Of a DNA stretch of 64,000 nucleotides, positions 7,858 through 17,914 are shown piece after piece (position 1 is the stretch's first letter; the number at the start of each line of letters is the position of its first letter). Position numbers and translations under genes: made by a program. Source of the stretch: DATFVA01 sp963771705 (GTDB lineage Bacteria; Bacteroidota; Ignavibacteria; Ignavibacteriales; Ignavibacteriaceae); NCBI GenBank assembly GCA_963771705.1, contig CAVYUP010000014.1, forward strand, positions 124,001-188,000. Direction: 5' to 3'. A model generated the notes under the pieces. It was not told the DNA's origin and made no database searches. It saw only the letters and a list, made by a program, of their open reading frames with translations.

Positions 7858-10269
7858 TTACTCATATTTAAGGTTTTTAATGGGATTAGCACTGGCGGCC
7901 CTGAGCGATTTGTAAGCTACTGTCAGAACTGCTATCACTAATACACAAAAGCCTGCTAAAACAAATATCCCTAACCCGATATCCGTCCTGTAAACGAATT
8001 TGTCCAGCCAGTTATTCATAATGAAATATGCAGCGGGCCAGGCAATTAAATTTGCAATCGCTACAAGTATTAAAAATTCTTTTGAAAGCATTGATACAAT
8101 ATTCATTATACTTGCACCTAAAACTTTCCGGATCCCTATCTCCTTGGTTTTCTGCTCGGCTGTGAATGTTGCAAGTCCGAAAAGACCAAGGCAGGCGATG
8201 ACAATTGCGAGTATGGCAAAAACCGTAAATATTTTTTCAGATTGAATTTCGGTTTTATATTCCTCAGCAAAGTATTCATCAAAAAACGAATATTCCAGAG
8301 GTTTCAATTGCCCGAATTCTTTCCACTCATTCGCTAAATATTTGATTGTCCCGCTGATGTCAGCGGCTGAAACTTTAACCGAAAGGAAATCTGCCGAAGG
8401 TTCGTTCAGTAAGACGAACGCGGCGGGACGTATTTCGTCTTTCAGCGACTGTATGTGGAAGTCCTTTACAATACCGATTATTTTAAGACTCGCAGTCCGG
8501 TTCTCACCAAGGTTGTAAAGAAGTCGTTGATTAAGCGGTTCGGTGTATTTTAATTTTCTAACCGCTGCCTCATTCAGAATAATTGCCGAACTATCTGTAG
8601 TGATATTACGATCGAAGAATCTGCCTTCCTTCATTTTAATCTGGTAAGTATTCTGGAAATTATAATCAACAGGAAAATAAACGATTGTCTCATTTTCATC
8701 ATCCGTTCCCTCTTTCCGGAAAACTTCAGCAGTCAGATGATGATCCGGAAGTCCCTCTGAAAGTGAAGCGTCAATTATGTTTGAATTTCCTTTTATTGTA
8801 TTGGTGAACGCGAACTGTTGTTTACCCAGATCATCAACATTCTTTATCACCAGTACCTGGTCTTTATTGAATCCGAGGTTCTTGCTCCTGATATACTGCA
8901 TCTGGCTGTAAATAACAAAGGTCCCGACGAATAGGATAATAGAAGTTGCGAACTGGAAAATTACGAGCCCTTTCCTTAGACTGCCGCTCCTGCTGCCCGT
9001 AACTGTCCTTGATTTTAGTATTGAAACAGGTTTGAACGACGAAAGCAGCAGCGCCGGGTATAATCCCGCGGCAATCCCAAGGAGAATAGTAAAAACCAGC
9101 ATCGAAGGTAAAGTGAATATACTGCCGAAATCAAGCGATAACTGCTTTCCTGTTAGTTCGTTAAAAGAAGGAAGAATGTACTCAACTATAACGCCTGCTA
9201 GTATTACAGCAATAAAACTGAAGATTACGGATTCTGTTAAAAACTGTTCGATTAGCTGCCTCCTGCTTGAACCAAGTACTTTTCTTACGCCTATTTCATT
9301 GGCTCTTTTGGTTGATTTAGCTGTTGAGAGGTTGACGAAATTTATACAGGCGATGATTAAAATGAATATTGCTATGGCAGAGAATAAATATAAAGTATCA
9401 ATATTCCCTGTTTCCTTAAACTCATTGAACACATTAGAATAGAGATGAATCTCCTTCAAAGGAACAAACACAAAAGAAAAATCATTGCCCCGGTCGAGAA
9501 ACTCTTTGTAGCTTAAGCCGAAAGCCGCCTGTATAATAGGACCTGTGTGCTTCTCGGTAATAGAGTTGATCTTGTCATTTAACTGTGTTGCTGTTACACC
9601 TTTATCGGTTAAAACATAAGTGTGAACAAAGTGACCGAACCAGTTTGTCTGTTTGCTTTCAGGGATCGTGCTGTACGAAGCAAGGAAATCAAACTCAAAG
9701 TGAGAATTAGCAGGAACAGGCTCAACTATGCCTGTGACCTGGAAATCCTGTCCATTTGATAGAGTGATCCTTTTACCTAATGGGTTATCAGATGAGAAGT
9801 ATTTCTCTGCGGCTTTTGTCGTAATCACAACACTGTTCGGCTGCAGCAGCGCGGTTGATGGATTTCCGCTTACAAATTCTACAGTGAAAATATCAAACAT
9901 TGTCGAATCTGCATAAAAGAATTTCTCCTCTTTTATAAATCCATCATCCTTTTTTATGTAAATATTTTCTCCCCGCATTACACGGACGGATTTTTGTATC
10001 TCCGGGTAGTCCGACTGCAGTACTTCAGCCAGCGGGATGGGGGAGTTTGCAAGGTTGAACCTGTTGCCTCCGATTTTGTAATGGGAATTAATTCTGAAAA
10101 TTCTGTCCGCATTTGTGTTGTGAGAATCGTAGCTGAGTTCATCTGCCACAAACAGCGCGATTAAAATAAAACAGGCCACCCCTATTGCAAGTCCTGCGAT
10201 ATTAACAAAAGAAAATATCTTATTCTTTAGAAGGTTTCTTAAAATGGTTTTAATATAGCTTTTATACAT
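7858..10269 (-). CDS. ABC transporter permease, double MacB_PCD/FtsX type (copy 4 of operon)
   Basis: 803 residues, AAGGAG site 8 bp upstream of ATG. Layout: N-terminal TM helix (about 18-42), a large periplasmic MacB_PCD domain, three TM helices of FtsX domain 1 (about 285-405, with INFVNLSTAKSTKRANEIGVRKVLG), another TM near 430, a second periplasmic domain, and FtsX domain 2 (about 680-800, with TAEQKTKEIGIRKVLGAS). In this family the permease does not move substrate through a channel; ATP-driven motion is passed to periplasmic parts (MacB/LolCDE mechanism). It is the last gene of the eight-gene operon, right before the bidirectional terminator, 19 bp after the previous permease gene. Substrate unknown. 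Confidence 0.88.
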   Translation of the reverse strand: MYKSYIKTILRNLLKNKIFSFVNIAGLAIGVACFILIALFVADELSYDSHNTNADRIFRINSHYKIGGNRFNLANSPIPLAEVLQSDYPEIQKSVRVMRGENIYIKKDDGFIKEEKFFYADSTMFDIFTVEFVSGNPSTALLQPNSVVITTKAAEKYFSSDNPLGKRITLSNGQDFQVTGIVEPVPANSHFEFDFLASYSTIPESKQTNWFGHFVHTYVLTDKGVTATQLNDKINSITEKHTGPIIQAAFGLSYKEFLDRGNDFSFVFVPLKEIHLYSNVFNEFKETGNIDTLYLFSAIAIFILIIACINFVNLSTAKSTKRANEIGVRKVLGSSRRQLIEQFLTESVIFSFIAVILAGVIVEYILPSFNELTGKQLSLDFGSIFTLPSMLVFTILLGIAAGLYPALLLSSFKPVSILKSRTVTGSRSGSLRKGLVIFQFATSIILFVGTFVIYSQMQYIRSKNLGFNKDQVLVIKNVDDLGKQQFAFTNTIKGNSNIIDASLSEGLPDHHLTAEVFRKEGTDDENETIVYFPVDYNFQNTYQIKMKEGRFFDRNITTDSSAIILNEAAVRKLKYTEPLNQRLLYNLGENRTASLKIIGIVKDFHIQSLKDEIRPAAFVLLNEPSADFLSVKVSAADISGTIKYLANEWKEFGQLKPLEYSFFDEYFAEEYKTEIQSEKIFTVFAILAIVIACLGLFGLATFTAEQKTKEIGIRKVLGASIMNIVSMLSKEFLILVAIANLIAWPAAYFIMNNWLDKFVYRTDIGLGIFVLAGFCVLVIAVLTVAYKSLRAASANPIKNLKYE

Positions 10270-10288
10270 TTCATAACTCCTTCCTGTA

Positions 10289-12712
10289 TTATTCGTATTT
10301 TAAGCTTTTCACAGGATTTGCTATCGCTGCCCTTACAGCCTGGTAGCTTACGGTAATTACCGCAATAAATAAAGCACTCGAACCGGCGAGTATGAAGACC
10401 CAGATATTAAAGCTTATCCTATAAGCAAAATTCTCAAGCCACCCTTTCATAAATATATAAGCCACCGGTAATGCAATCAGGTTGGCTATTAAAACCCACT
10501 TGGTGAATTCCCTGGTAAGCATAAATATTATTTCAGTTACAGTTGCTCCCAGCACCTTGCGTATTCCAATTTCCTTTGTCCTTTGTTCGGCTGTATATGC
10601 GGCTAATCCTAACAGACCAAGACACGCTATAAAAATTGCCAGAACTGCAAAGATTGTGAAGAGTTGTCCGGTTCTCTGCTCGGATGAATATAACCTGGCA
10701 AAGTCATCATTGAAGAATGCATACTCAAATGCCTGGCTTCCGGCATAATTGTGCCAGATTGAGGATATCTGTTTTATCGTATTGCTGGCTTGTGTTGGAG
10801 CAAACCGCACCGACACAAAATGACCGAAATCAACAGGACGGAATAACCCTATCACTAGCGGCTCAATTTTCTGGTGAAGCGATTCAAAGTTGAAATCATC
10901 CGTTATCCCTACTATCTTGAACTTATCAGAAATCTCAGGTGTGGGCCCCAGCCTTAGAAGATATTTCCCTACAGGATCCTTCAGGCCTAATGATTTAACG
11001 GCCGATTCATTTAATACAACTGACATAGTGTCACCTGCAAAATCCCTTGAGAAGTATCTCCCCTCCTTCATTTTGATCTGGTACGTGTTGATAAAGTCAT
11101 AGTCTGTAAAGAGAACCTTTATATCATATACTTCATCGGGACCCGCGCCTTCCCGTTTGAAGGCTGTATCACCAAAATTTTCCCCCGGGATGCTTGATGA
11201 ATTTGTCACTGATGTTATGGTGCCTGTCCTGGAAAGATCATACTTGAATGAATGGATATTTTTTCCTATATCATCGGTCTTCTTGATAATAAGGACCTGG
11301 TCTCTGTTGAAGCCAAGTTTTTTATTTTGTATGTAGTCAAGCTGACTTGCAATTATAAATGTGCCTACTATCAGAATAATTGATATGGAGAACTGAAGGA
11401 TTACAAGTGAATTTCTTAGTACAGATCTGCTTGAAGATCTCTGCAGTTTCCCCCTTAAAACTTTTACCGGAGTGAGGGCCGATAGCACGAAAGCTGGATA
11501 AATTCCTGCAATAACACCTACCAGCATAATAAATAGGATCAGCAGGGGAATAGTATAAAAATTCGAGAAGATATTAAGCGATAGATGTTTGTTCGCTATC
11601 AGATTGAAGGTGGGAAGAAACAATTCCACAAGGAGCAGTGCAAACAGCATAGCAAGGAAACTCATCAGCATAGTCTCAATAAGAAACTGTCTTATCAGCG
11701 AAGCCTGGTTTGAACCGAGCGTTTTTCTTATCCCTACTTCCTTGGCCCTTCCCGATGATCTGGCTGTCGATAGGTTGGTGAAGTTGATACACGCTATCAG
11801 CAGTATAGCAATAGCAATAATTGCGAAAATGTATATGTAGGCAATATCACCGTTAGGTTCTATTTCGTTCGAGAGGTGCGACTTCAGGTGAATGTCGCCC
11901 AGAGGCTGGGTAACCAGCTTAAACCTGCTTCCTCCTTCAACCATCTGATCATATGTTATACCAAGTACCTTATTCAGCTGCGCACTTATATATACCTTTG
12001 AGACGTCAAATATTTTTTTGCTGAGCTCTTCCGGGTCTGTACCTTTTCTAATCAGTATATAGGTATAGTAATTGTTGCTGAGCCAGTTCTGATCAGCATC
12101 TACATTATATGATGAAATTGAGCCGAGGAAGTCGGCATGAAAACTTGAATTTACAGGGAAATCTGCTATCACGCCTGTTACAAGATAGTTTATGCGTCTA
12201 TCCGAATTGATCATCTTGCCAACCGGATTTTCATCACCGAAATACTTATCCGCAATCGATTTCGTTATTACTACTGAATTCTGTTCTCTAAGCGCCGTCC
12301 TGGGGTCTCCTTTAATGAACCGGGCTGTAAAGACGTCGAAGAAAGAAGAGTCTACCCAGTAGAATTTTTCTTCACTGAAAGCTTTGTCTTTATACCTTAC
12401 AACCGGGAAGCCGTAGTTCCTGATTCTAACAAAATTCTCTACCTCGGGTATCTGTTCGGCAAAGGCGGGACCGCAGGGCGCGCAAGACATAGCTGGGTTC
12501 AGCTCGTTATTACTTATTCTTGCGGAAAGATGTACACGGTACATTCTGTCGTAATTCTTGTTGTACTTATCGTAGCTTAACTCATTCTGAATATAGATTA
12601 GAATAACTATGCAGCCCGCAATGCCTACTGCCAGTCCGAATATATTTATAAAAGAATATCCCTTGTTTTTCTTCAGAGTACGAAAGGCGATTTTTAAGTA
12701 ATTCAAAAGCAT
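10289..12712 (-). CDS. ABC transporter permease, double MacB_PCD/FtsX type (copy 3)
   Basis: 807 residues with GAGG site before the ATG. It has the same two-module layout as its neighbours: N-terminal TM helix with SFINIFGLAVGIAGC, periplasmic MacB_PCD, FtsX domain 1 (INFTNLSTARSSGRAKEVG, about 290-410), second TM plus periplasmic domain, and FtsX domain 2 (YTAEQRTKEIGIRKVLGAT). It ends with the shared NPVKSLKYE tail. The close similarity of signature stretches among the four permeases shows tandem duplication. The periplasmic domains differ more than the membrane parts, so the copies may have split roles or form heterodimers. Which ATPase pairs with which permease cannot be told. Confidence 0.88.
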   Translation of the reverse strand: MLLNYLKIAFRTLKKNKGYSFINIFGLAVGIAGCIVILIYIQNELSYDKYNKNYDRMYRVHLSARISNNELNPAMSCAPCGPAFAEQIPEVENFVRIRNYGFPVVRYKDKAFSEEKFYWVDSSFFDVFTARFIKGDPRTALREQNSVVITKSIADKYFGDENPVGKMINSDRRINYLVTGVIADFPVNSSFHADFLGSISSYNVDADQNWLSNNYYTYILIRKGTDPEELSKKIFDVSKVYISAQLNKVLGITYDQMVEGGSRFKLVTQPLGDIHLKSHLSNEIEPNGDIAYIYIFAIIAIAILLIACINFTNLSTARSSGRAKEVGIRKTLGSNQASLIRQFLIETMLMSFLAMLFALLLVELFLPTFNLIANKHLSLNIFSNFYTIPLLILFIMLVGVIAGIYPAFVLSALTPVKVLRGKLQRSSSRSVLRNSLVILQFSISIILIVGTFIIASQLDYIQNKKLGFNRDQVLIIKKTDDIGKNIHSFKYDLSRTGTITSVTNSSSIPGENFGDTAFKREGAGPDEVYDIKVLFTDYDFINTYQIKMKEGRYFSRDFAGDTMSVVLNESAVKSLGLKDPVGKYLLRLGPTPEISDKFKIVGITDDFNFESLHQKIEPLVIGLFRPVDFGHFVSVRFAPTQASNTIKQISSIWHNYAGSQAFEYAFFNDDFARLYSSEQRTGQLFTIFAVLAIFIACLGLLGLAAYTAEQRTKEIGIRKVLGATVTEIIFMLTREFTKWVLIANLIALPVAYIFMKGWLENFAYRISFNIWVFILAGSSALFIAVITVSYQAVRAAIANPVKSLKYE

Positions 12713-12745
12713 AGTATCCTCGATCTCATGTTCGGTTAAAAAGTT

Positions 12746-13021
12746 TTAGGCCGCGTTCCTCTGTCTGAACAGCACCTGCACAAACTTTGAATCTTCCTTT
12801 GGTTTGAATATCTGGATCAGTTCCCAGGTTTTACTATACCCGTCAATAAGCTCTTTGAGACGCTGTATTTTTTTGTCTATTGTCCAGACTTCTCTATCCG
12901 GCTCCCACTGGAAAGATTCTACCCGGAAATTGTACTGCCGTTTTTTCCCGTTTATTTTTACCTCTATTTCGGCTATCTGCTGCTCCAGAAATTCCGGTAA
13001 CGGAATACTAACATCTTTCAT
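12746..13021 (-). CDS. Orphan 91-residue protein inside the permease operon
   Basis: The start chosen is the ATG at 13021, with an AAGGTG site 6 bp upstream; an in-frame TTG 18 bp earlier would place that site inside the gene. The protein is soluble and charged with no signal peptide or membrane segment. It opens with KDVSIPLPEFLEQQIAEIEV, has a basic KINGKKRQYNF patch, the WEPDREVWTIDKKIQRLKEL stretch and a helix near the end. I do not recognise a family. It lies between the second and third permease genes in the same direction, with gaps of 33 and 43 bp. It is therefore translated with the transporter and may be a cytosolic partner of it, but that is inference only. Confidence 0.7.
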   Translation of the reverse strand: MKDVSIPLPEFLEQQIAEIEVKINGKKRQYNFRVESFQWEPDREVWTIDKKIQRLKELIDGYSKTWELIQIFKPKEDSKFVQVLFRQRNAA

Positions 13022-13064
13022 TTCTTCACCTTTCAGCAATTTTTAGAACGATAAATGTTTCGAA

Positions 13065-15479
13065 CTATTCGCTTCTCAACGCTCTGACGGGATTAGCTAC
13101 GGCAACTTTAACAGCCTGGAAGCTGACCGTAAAGAGAGCAATTATTAGGGCGATGAAGGCAGCCAGGATGAAAATCCCTAAACCAGGGTCTATTCTATAG
13201 GCAAAATTCTGAAGCCAGCCATTCATAAAGTAATACGCGAGCGGCCATGCAATAATATTAGCCAGCAGAACCCACTTTGTAAATTCCCTTGAGAGAAGAA
13301 TAACAATACCGGGAATTGAGGCTCCAAGAACTTTCCTGATTCCTATTTCTTTGGTCCTTCTTTCGGCAGTGAACGCTGCAAGACCGAATAGACCAAGACA
13401 TGCAATAAATATAGCCAGCACGGAAAAAACAGTGAAAATTTCACCGGTTTTCTGTTCTGATTCATAGAGCTTGTTGTAATCGTCATCGAGGAAGAAATAT
13501 TCAAAAGGCTTATTCGGTACAAACTTTTTCCACTCGCTTTCGAGGAAAGATACTGATCCGGGAACGTCGCTGGAACTTATCCTTACAGGAAGGAAAGCTG
13601 TCTGTCCTCTCCCCAGCACAATGGCCAGGGGTCTTATCTTCTGATGCAGTGATTCAAAATGGAAGTCTTTTACCACCCCGATTATAGGATAGAAAACTGT
13701 CTGATCAGGAGTCCTCCCGGGTATTATAAGCCTTTTTCCTACGGGGTTCTTTATCCCAAGATGTTTAACAGCGCTCTCATTAAGAACGACTACCTGGGAA
13801 TCAGAAGCAAATTCTCTGGAGAAGTATCTCCCTTCGGTCAGCTGCAGCTTCATAGTTTCCGCGAAATCATGATCCGTAGACATTACTGCCAGAATATATT
13901 GCTGCGAAATCAGGGAACCTTCCGGTCTGAATACCGTCTGACCGAAGTTTCTTCCCGGAAGATTGTCCGTATTCGATGCGGAGATGATATGTGAATTTTT
14001 CTTTATTTCATCCTTAAATGTCTGCAACTGATTCTCTAATGCCCAGGCCCTGTTAATAACCATTACATGATCCTTATCGAAGCCGAGATTCTTTTCTTGT
14101 ACATATTTCAGCTGTCCGTATACAATGAATGTCCCAATAAAGAGTACTATCGATATAGCGAACTGAAAAACAACAAGTCCGCTCCTCAGCCAGCTTCCGC
14201 CGCTTCCATTTAACTTGCCTTTCAGAACTACCACAGGTTTGAATGATGAAAGGAAGAAAGCAGGATAGCTGCCGGCTATCAATCCCACCATAATAATTGC
14301 AAACACCAGAGCGGGGATAGCATAAAAATTGTTAAAATATGATGTATGCAGTTCCTTGCCGGCCAGCTGGTTGAAAGAGGGTAGAAAGATCTCTACAATG
14401 GCAATGGCAACAATTACAGAAATAGAGGTCATCAAAATGGATTCGGTAAGAAACTGTTTTATCAGCTGTGTCTTGTTTGAACCGAGTACTTTTCTTATTC
14501 CTACTTCTTTAGACCGCAGCATTGATCTTGCGGTGGAAAGGTTCATAAAGTTAATGCACGCAATAAGCAGTATGAACACAGCAATGATGGAAAATATATA
14601 TACGTATTTTATATCGCTGTTGGGTTCAAGTTCGTAATCAAGATGGGAATTTAAGTGAATACTTGTTAAAGGTTGCATATGAAATTCATACCGGCTGCCC
14701 GATTTTTTAATTTCTTCATAGGATGTCTGAAAAAGATCTCTCAGCTGGGGTCCGGCATACTTTTCTACAAAAGCAGGAAGTTTAGAGGCAAGCTGTGAAC
14801 CGGGCACACCTTTTTTAAGCACAATGTATGTATGAAAGTTGTTTGCAATCCAGAAGGGTGTATCGCTTAGTCCAAGACTGGCCATTGAAGCGAACATATC
14901 ATAGTGAAAATGAACATTGTGGGGACAATCTTTCACAACGCCCTTAACTGTATATGGTGTCCCGTCTTCAAAGTTCATTATCTTATCCATCGGATCTTCA
15001 TTACCAAAATATTTCTTTGCCAGTTTCTGGGTAAGTACAACAGTGTGAGGCTGAGCCAGTGCGGTTTTCGGATCGCCCTCGATAAATGGTATTGTAAACA
15101 CATCAAATATTGTTGAATCGACCCAGTAGAAATTAGCTTCGTTAAAAACATTATCCTTGTAGCGGATAAGCATAGTCCGGTTTGGCATAAGTCTCACGTA
15201 CTGAATTACTTCGGGGTAATCCCTTACAAGGGTAGCACCCAGAGGAGCGGGAGAAACTGCAATATTACTTTCATTCCCCGCTAAGCTGGCAACGGTATGC
15301 ACGCGGTAGATCTGATCGGCTTTTTCGTTATTCCTGTCGTAACTGAGTTCATCGTTGATGAACAGTAGAATCATTATGCAGGCGGCTATCCCTATAGCGA
15401 GTCCGAAAATATTAATAAAAGAATAGGCCTTAAACTTCAGCAGATTCCTTAAAGCTATTTTGAAATAATTCTTAAACAT
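13065..15479 (-). CDS. ABC transporter permease, double MacB_PCD/FtsX type (copy 2)
   Basis: 804 residues, AGG site before ATG. N-terminal TM (AYSFINIFGLAIGIAAC), periplasmic MacB_PCD domain, FtsX domain 1 at about 290-410 (INFMNLSTARSMLRSKEVGI), TM at ~430, second periplasmic domain with the usual NESAVKHLGIKNPVGKRL stretch, and FtsX domain 2 at about 680-800 (AERRTKEIGIRKVLGAS). It ends in NPVRALRSE rather than the K-Y-E end of its paralogues. It is 43 bp before the orphan gene and 17 bp after the first permease gene, so the four permeases and orphan form one transcript. Confidence 0.88.
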   Translation of the reverse strand: MFKNYFKIALRNLLKFKAYSFINIFGLAIGIAACIMILLFINDELSYDRNNEKADQIYRVHTVASLAGNESNIAVSPAPLGATLVRDYPEVIQYVRLMPNRTMLIRYKDNVFNEANFYWVDSTIFDVFTIPFIEGDPKTALAQPHTVVLTQKLAKKYFGNEDPMDKIMNFEDGTPYTVKGVVKDCPHNVHFHYDMFASMASLGLSDTPFWIANNFHTYIVLKKGVPGSQLASKLPAFVEKYAGPQLRDLFQTSYEEIKKSGSRYEFHMQPLTSIHLNSHLDYELEPNSDIKYVYIFSIIAVFILLIACINFMNLSTARSMLRSKEVGIRKVLGSNKTQLIKQFLTESILMTSISVIVAIAIVEIFLPSFNQLAGKELHTSYFNNFYAIPALVFAIIMVGLIAGSYPAFFLSSFKPVVVLKGKLNGSGGSWLRSGLVVFQFAISIVLFIGTFIVYGQLKYVQEKNLGFDKDHVMVINRAWALENQLQTFKDEIKKNSHIISASNTDNLPGRNFGQTVFRPEGSLISQQYILAVMSTDHDFAETMKLQLTEGRYFSREFASDSQVVVLNESAVKHLGIKNPVGKRLIIPGRTPDQTVFYPIIGVVKDFHFESLHQKIRPLAIVLGRGQTAFLPVRISSSDVPGSVSFLESEWKKFVPNKPFEYFFLDDDYNKLYESEQKTGEIFTVFSVLAIFIACLGLFGLAAFTAERRTKEIGIRKVLGASIPGIVILLSREFTKWVLLANIIAWPLAYYFMNGWLQNFAYRIDPGLGIFILAAFIALIIALFTVSFQAVKVAVANPVRALRSE

Positions 15480-15496
15480 TTTTATACCTGGATTAT

Positions 15497-17887
15497 TTAT
15501 TCATACCTTAATGATTTAACAGGATCGGCAAGTGCCGCTTTAACTGCCTGATAGCTTACTGTAAGTAATGCCACGGCAATTGTTAACAGGGCAGCGGTAA
15601 TAAAAACAAATGCATTTATGTCAGTTCTGTATGCAAAATTTGAAAGCCAGCCGTTCATCAGGAAATAAGCGGCGGGGAAGGCTATTAAACAGGAAATCAG
15701 AACCCATTTTATGAATTCTTTTGAAAGGAGAAGAACTATGCCCGATACTGATGAACCCAGAACTTTCCTTACGCCTATTTCCTTTGTCTTCTGCTCGGCT
15801 GTGAATGAGGCAAGCCCGAACAAACCAAGACAGGCAATAAGAATTGCGATGAAAGCAAAAGTTTTAAATAATTTCTCTGTATTTAAGTCAGATTTATAAA
15901 TGTTATTGAAATAATCGTCTACAAAAGTATATTCGAATGGTTTACCCTGGTTCACTTTATTCCAGGCTGCTTCAATGTAATTTACAGTCTTAGGAATGTT
16001 TCCCGGTTTAACCCTGACGAGGAGATTATTAATCTGGATTTCATCTTCTTTCGCAATGCGGATTATCTGAGGCTCAATTTCTGCGTGCATCGAGGTGAAA
16101 TTGTAGTCCTTAACTACTCCGACTACAGTTCTGTTCGGCTCACCTTTAATCTGTTTCCCTATTGGATTTTTCCATCCGAACTTTTTCGCTGCAGTCTGGT
16201 TTATAATTACCGCGCTGGTCTGGTCGGTGGGATAATCCTTTGAGAAAGCTCTTCCTTCAACTATCTTAAGCTGCATCGTTTTGAAATAATCATAGTCAAC
16301 ATAACTCTTGCGCATCATAAGACTCTGTTCATCGCTTCCTGCGGCAGATTCAGTTCCCTGACTTCCGCTGGCCCCTACCGGCCCCGATACAGCCGAAGCG
16401 CCTGCAATATTATTGTTTTGAAGAAGATCGTTCTTCAGCAATCCGATGTTGTTACGTTCGGATTTACTTCTTATTGGTACATACAGTAACTGCTCTTTGT
16501 TAAACCCCAGGTTTTTGTTTCTTATAAAATTCATTTGATCCATTACAATCCCGCTGCTTACAATTAGTACTATCGCAATTGCAAACTGTACTACCACAAG
16601 TGTCTTTCTCAGGGAAGCTCCCCCGAACCTGCTCCTGAAATTTTTTAACGACTGCGCCGGCTGGACTTTTGAGAGATAGACTGCAGGATATAAGCCGGCA
16701 AGTATTCCCACAACTATTGTAACAGCAAGCATTTCAAAGATGAAAACAAGGTTGTCGCTAAAATGAAAGTCAAGTTTAATGTTGAACACCTGCCTGAAAT
16801 ACGGGAAAGCGAACTCGGTTATAAGTGCAGCTAGAGCAAATGCGAATAAAGCAATAATTACCGCTTCCCCCATAAACTGCAGTACAAGGTTTGTACGACT
16901 TGAACCAAGTACTTTTCTTATACCTACTTCCTTGCTTCTCTTGAATGACCTGGCTGTTGAAAGGTTCATAAAATTTATGCAGGCAATTAGTAAGATGAAT
17001 AAAGCGATAGTGGAAAATGTATATACTTTAACTATGCTTCCCTGGTTGTAATTGAAAGTTTGGTAGAGTATATCGTCAGAGTAGAGGTGAATATCCTTTA
17101 AAGGCTGCAGGTATAGAGAAAAGTTGTATGAATCATTACCTTTATGGTACTTGTCGATGATAGCTGGAAATTTACTTTCGAGCTGAGCTTTAATAACGCC
17201 TTTCTTCAAAAGAACATATGTTGCAAGGGTATTGGTTTCCCAGCTTTTCAGCCATGGCAGCTCATTGGTTAATGTGGAAAGTGAAACGATCATAGATAAA
17301 TGAAGGTGAGAATTTTCCGGGTAATCCCTGATGATACCCGTTATTTTCATTTCACTCTGTCCGTTTATCTGGTTGATAGTGAAAGTTTTACCTATCGGGT
17401 CTTCATTGCCGAAGTATTTTTCAGCTATAGATTTTGTTAACAAAATTGTGTTTGGTTCAGAAAGCGACTGCTTGGGATTACCCTCGATAAAAGGAATGGT
17501 AAATATGTTCAATATTTGCGGATCGGCATATACTATTTCATTTTCATAGAAACGTTTCTCTCCAACCTTGCAGAAGAATGGTGGGGCCGGCATTATCCTG
17601 CCCGCTTCGTCAATCTCCGGGAATTCATTTTTAAGCGCTTCTGCAAGAGGGCCCATCGTTACGGCAACATGCTGTACCGGTACTCCTGCGGGTCTCTGTA
17701 TTTCAACAGGACGGTAAATACGGTCAGCATTTTTATTAAAGTCATCGTAACTTAATTCCTGGCGGATATATAATGAGATCAGGATAAAACCAGAAAGTCC
17801 TATTGCTAATCCTGCTATATTTATGAACGAGAAAGCTTTATTCTTTCTTAAGTTTCTAAACGCTATTTTTAAATAATTTTTTAACAT
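15497..17887 (-). CDS. ABC transporter permease, double MacB_PCD/FtsX type (copy 1)
   Basis: 796 residues, the most divergent of the four. N-terminal TM (AFSFINIAGLAIGLSGF), then a periplasmic domain. FtsX domain 1 (INFMNLSTARSFKRSKEVGI) is followed by a TM segment. The second periplasmic domain has a Gly/Ser-rich insert (SGPVGASGSQGTESAAGSDE) not present in the other copies. FtsX domain 2 (AEQKTKEIGVRKVLGSS) ends at DPVKSLRYE. It directly follows the second ATPase gene (27-bp gap). No strong ribosome site is visible. The insert could alter contact with the adaptor or substrate, but that is speculation. Confidence 0.88.
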   Translation of the reverse strand: MLKNYLKIAFRNLRKNKAFSFINIAGLAIGLSGFILISLYIRQELSYDDFNKNADRIYRPVEIQRPAGVPVQHVAVTMGPLAEALKNEFPEIDEAGRIMPAPPFFCKVGEKRFYENEIVYADPQILNIFTIPFIEGNPKQSLSEPNTILLTKSIAEKYFGNEDPIGKTFTINQINGQSEMKITGIIRDYPENSHLHLSMIVSLSTLTNELPWLKSWETNTLATYVLLKKGVIKAQLESKFPAIIDKYHKGNDSYNFSLYLQPLKDIHLYSDDILYQTFNYNQGSIVKVYTFSTIALFILLIACINFMNLSTARSFKRSKEVGIRKVLGSSRTNLVLQFMGEAVIIALFAFALAALITEFAFPYFRQVFNIKLDFHFSDNLVFIFEMLAVTIVVGILAGLYPAVYLSKVQPAQSLKNFRSRFGGASLRKTLVVVQFAIAIVLIVSSGIVMDQMNFIRNKNLGFNKEQLLYVPIRSKSERNNIGLLKNDLLQNNNIAGASAVSGPVGASGSQGTESAAGSDEQSLMMRKSYVDYDYFKTMQLKIVEGRAFSKDYPTDQTSAVIINQTAAKKFGWKNPIGKQIKGEPNRTVVGVVKDYNFTSMHAEIEPQIIRIAKEDEIQINNLLVRVKPGNIPKTVNYIEAAWNKVNQGKPFEYTFVDDYFNNIYKSDLNTEKLFKTFAFIAILIACLGLFGLASFTAEQKTKEIGVRKVLGSSVSGIVLLLSKEFIKWVLISCLIAFPAAYFLMNGWLSNFAYRTDINAFVFITAALLTIAVALLTVSYQAVKAALADPVKSLRYE

Positions 17888-17914
17888 TTATATCGTTCCG
17901 CTTTTTAATATTAT

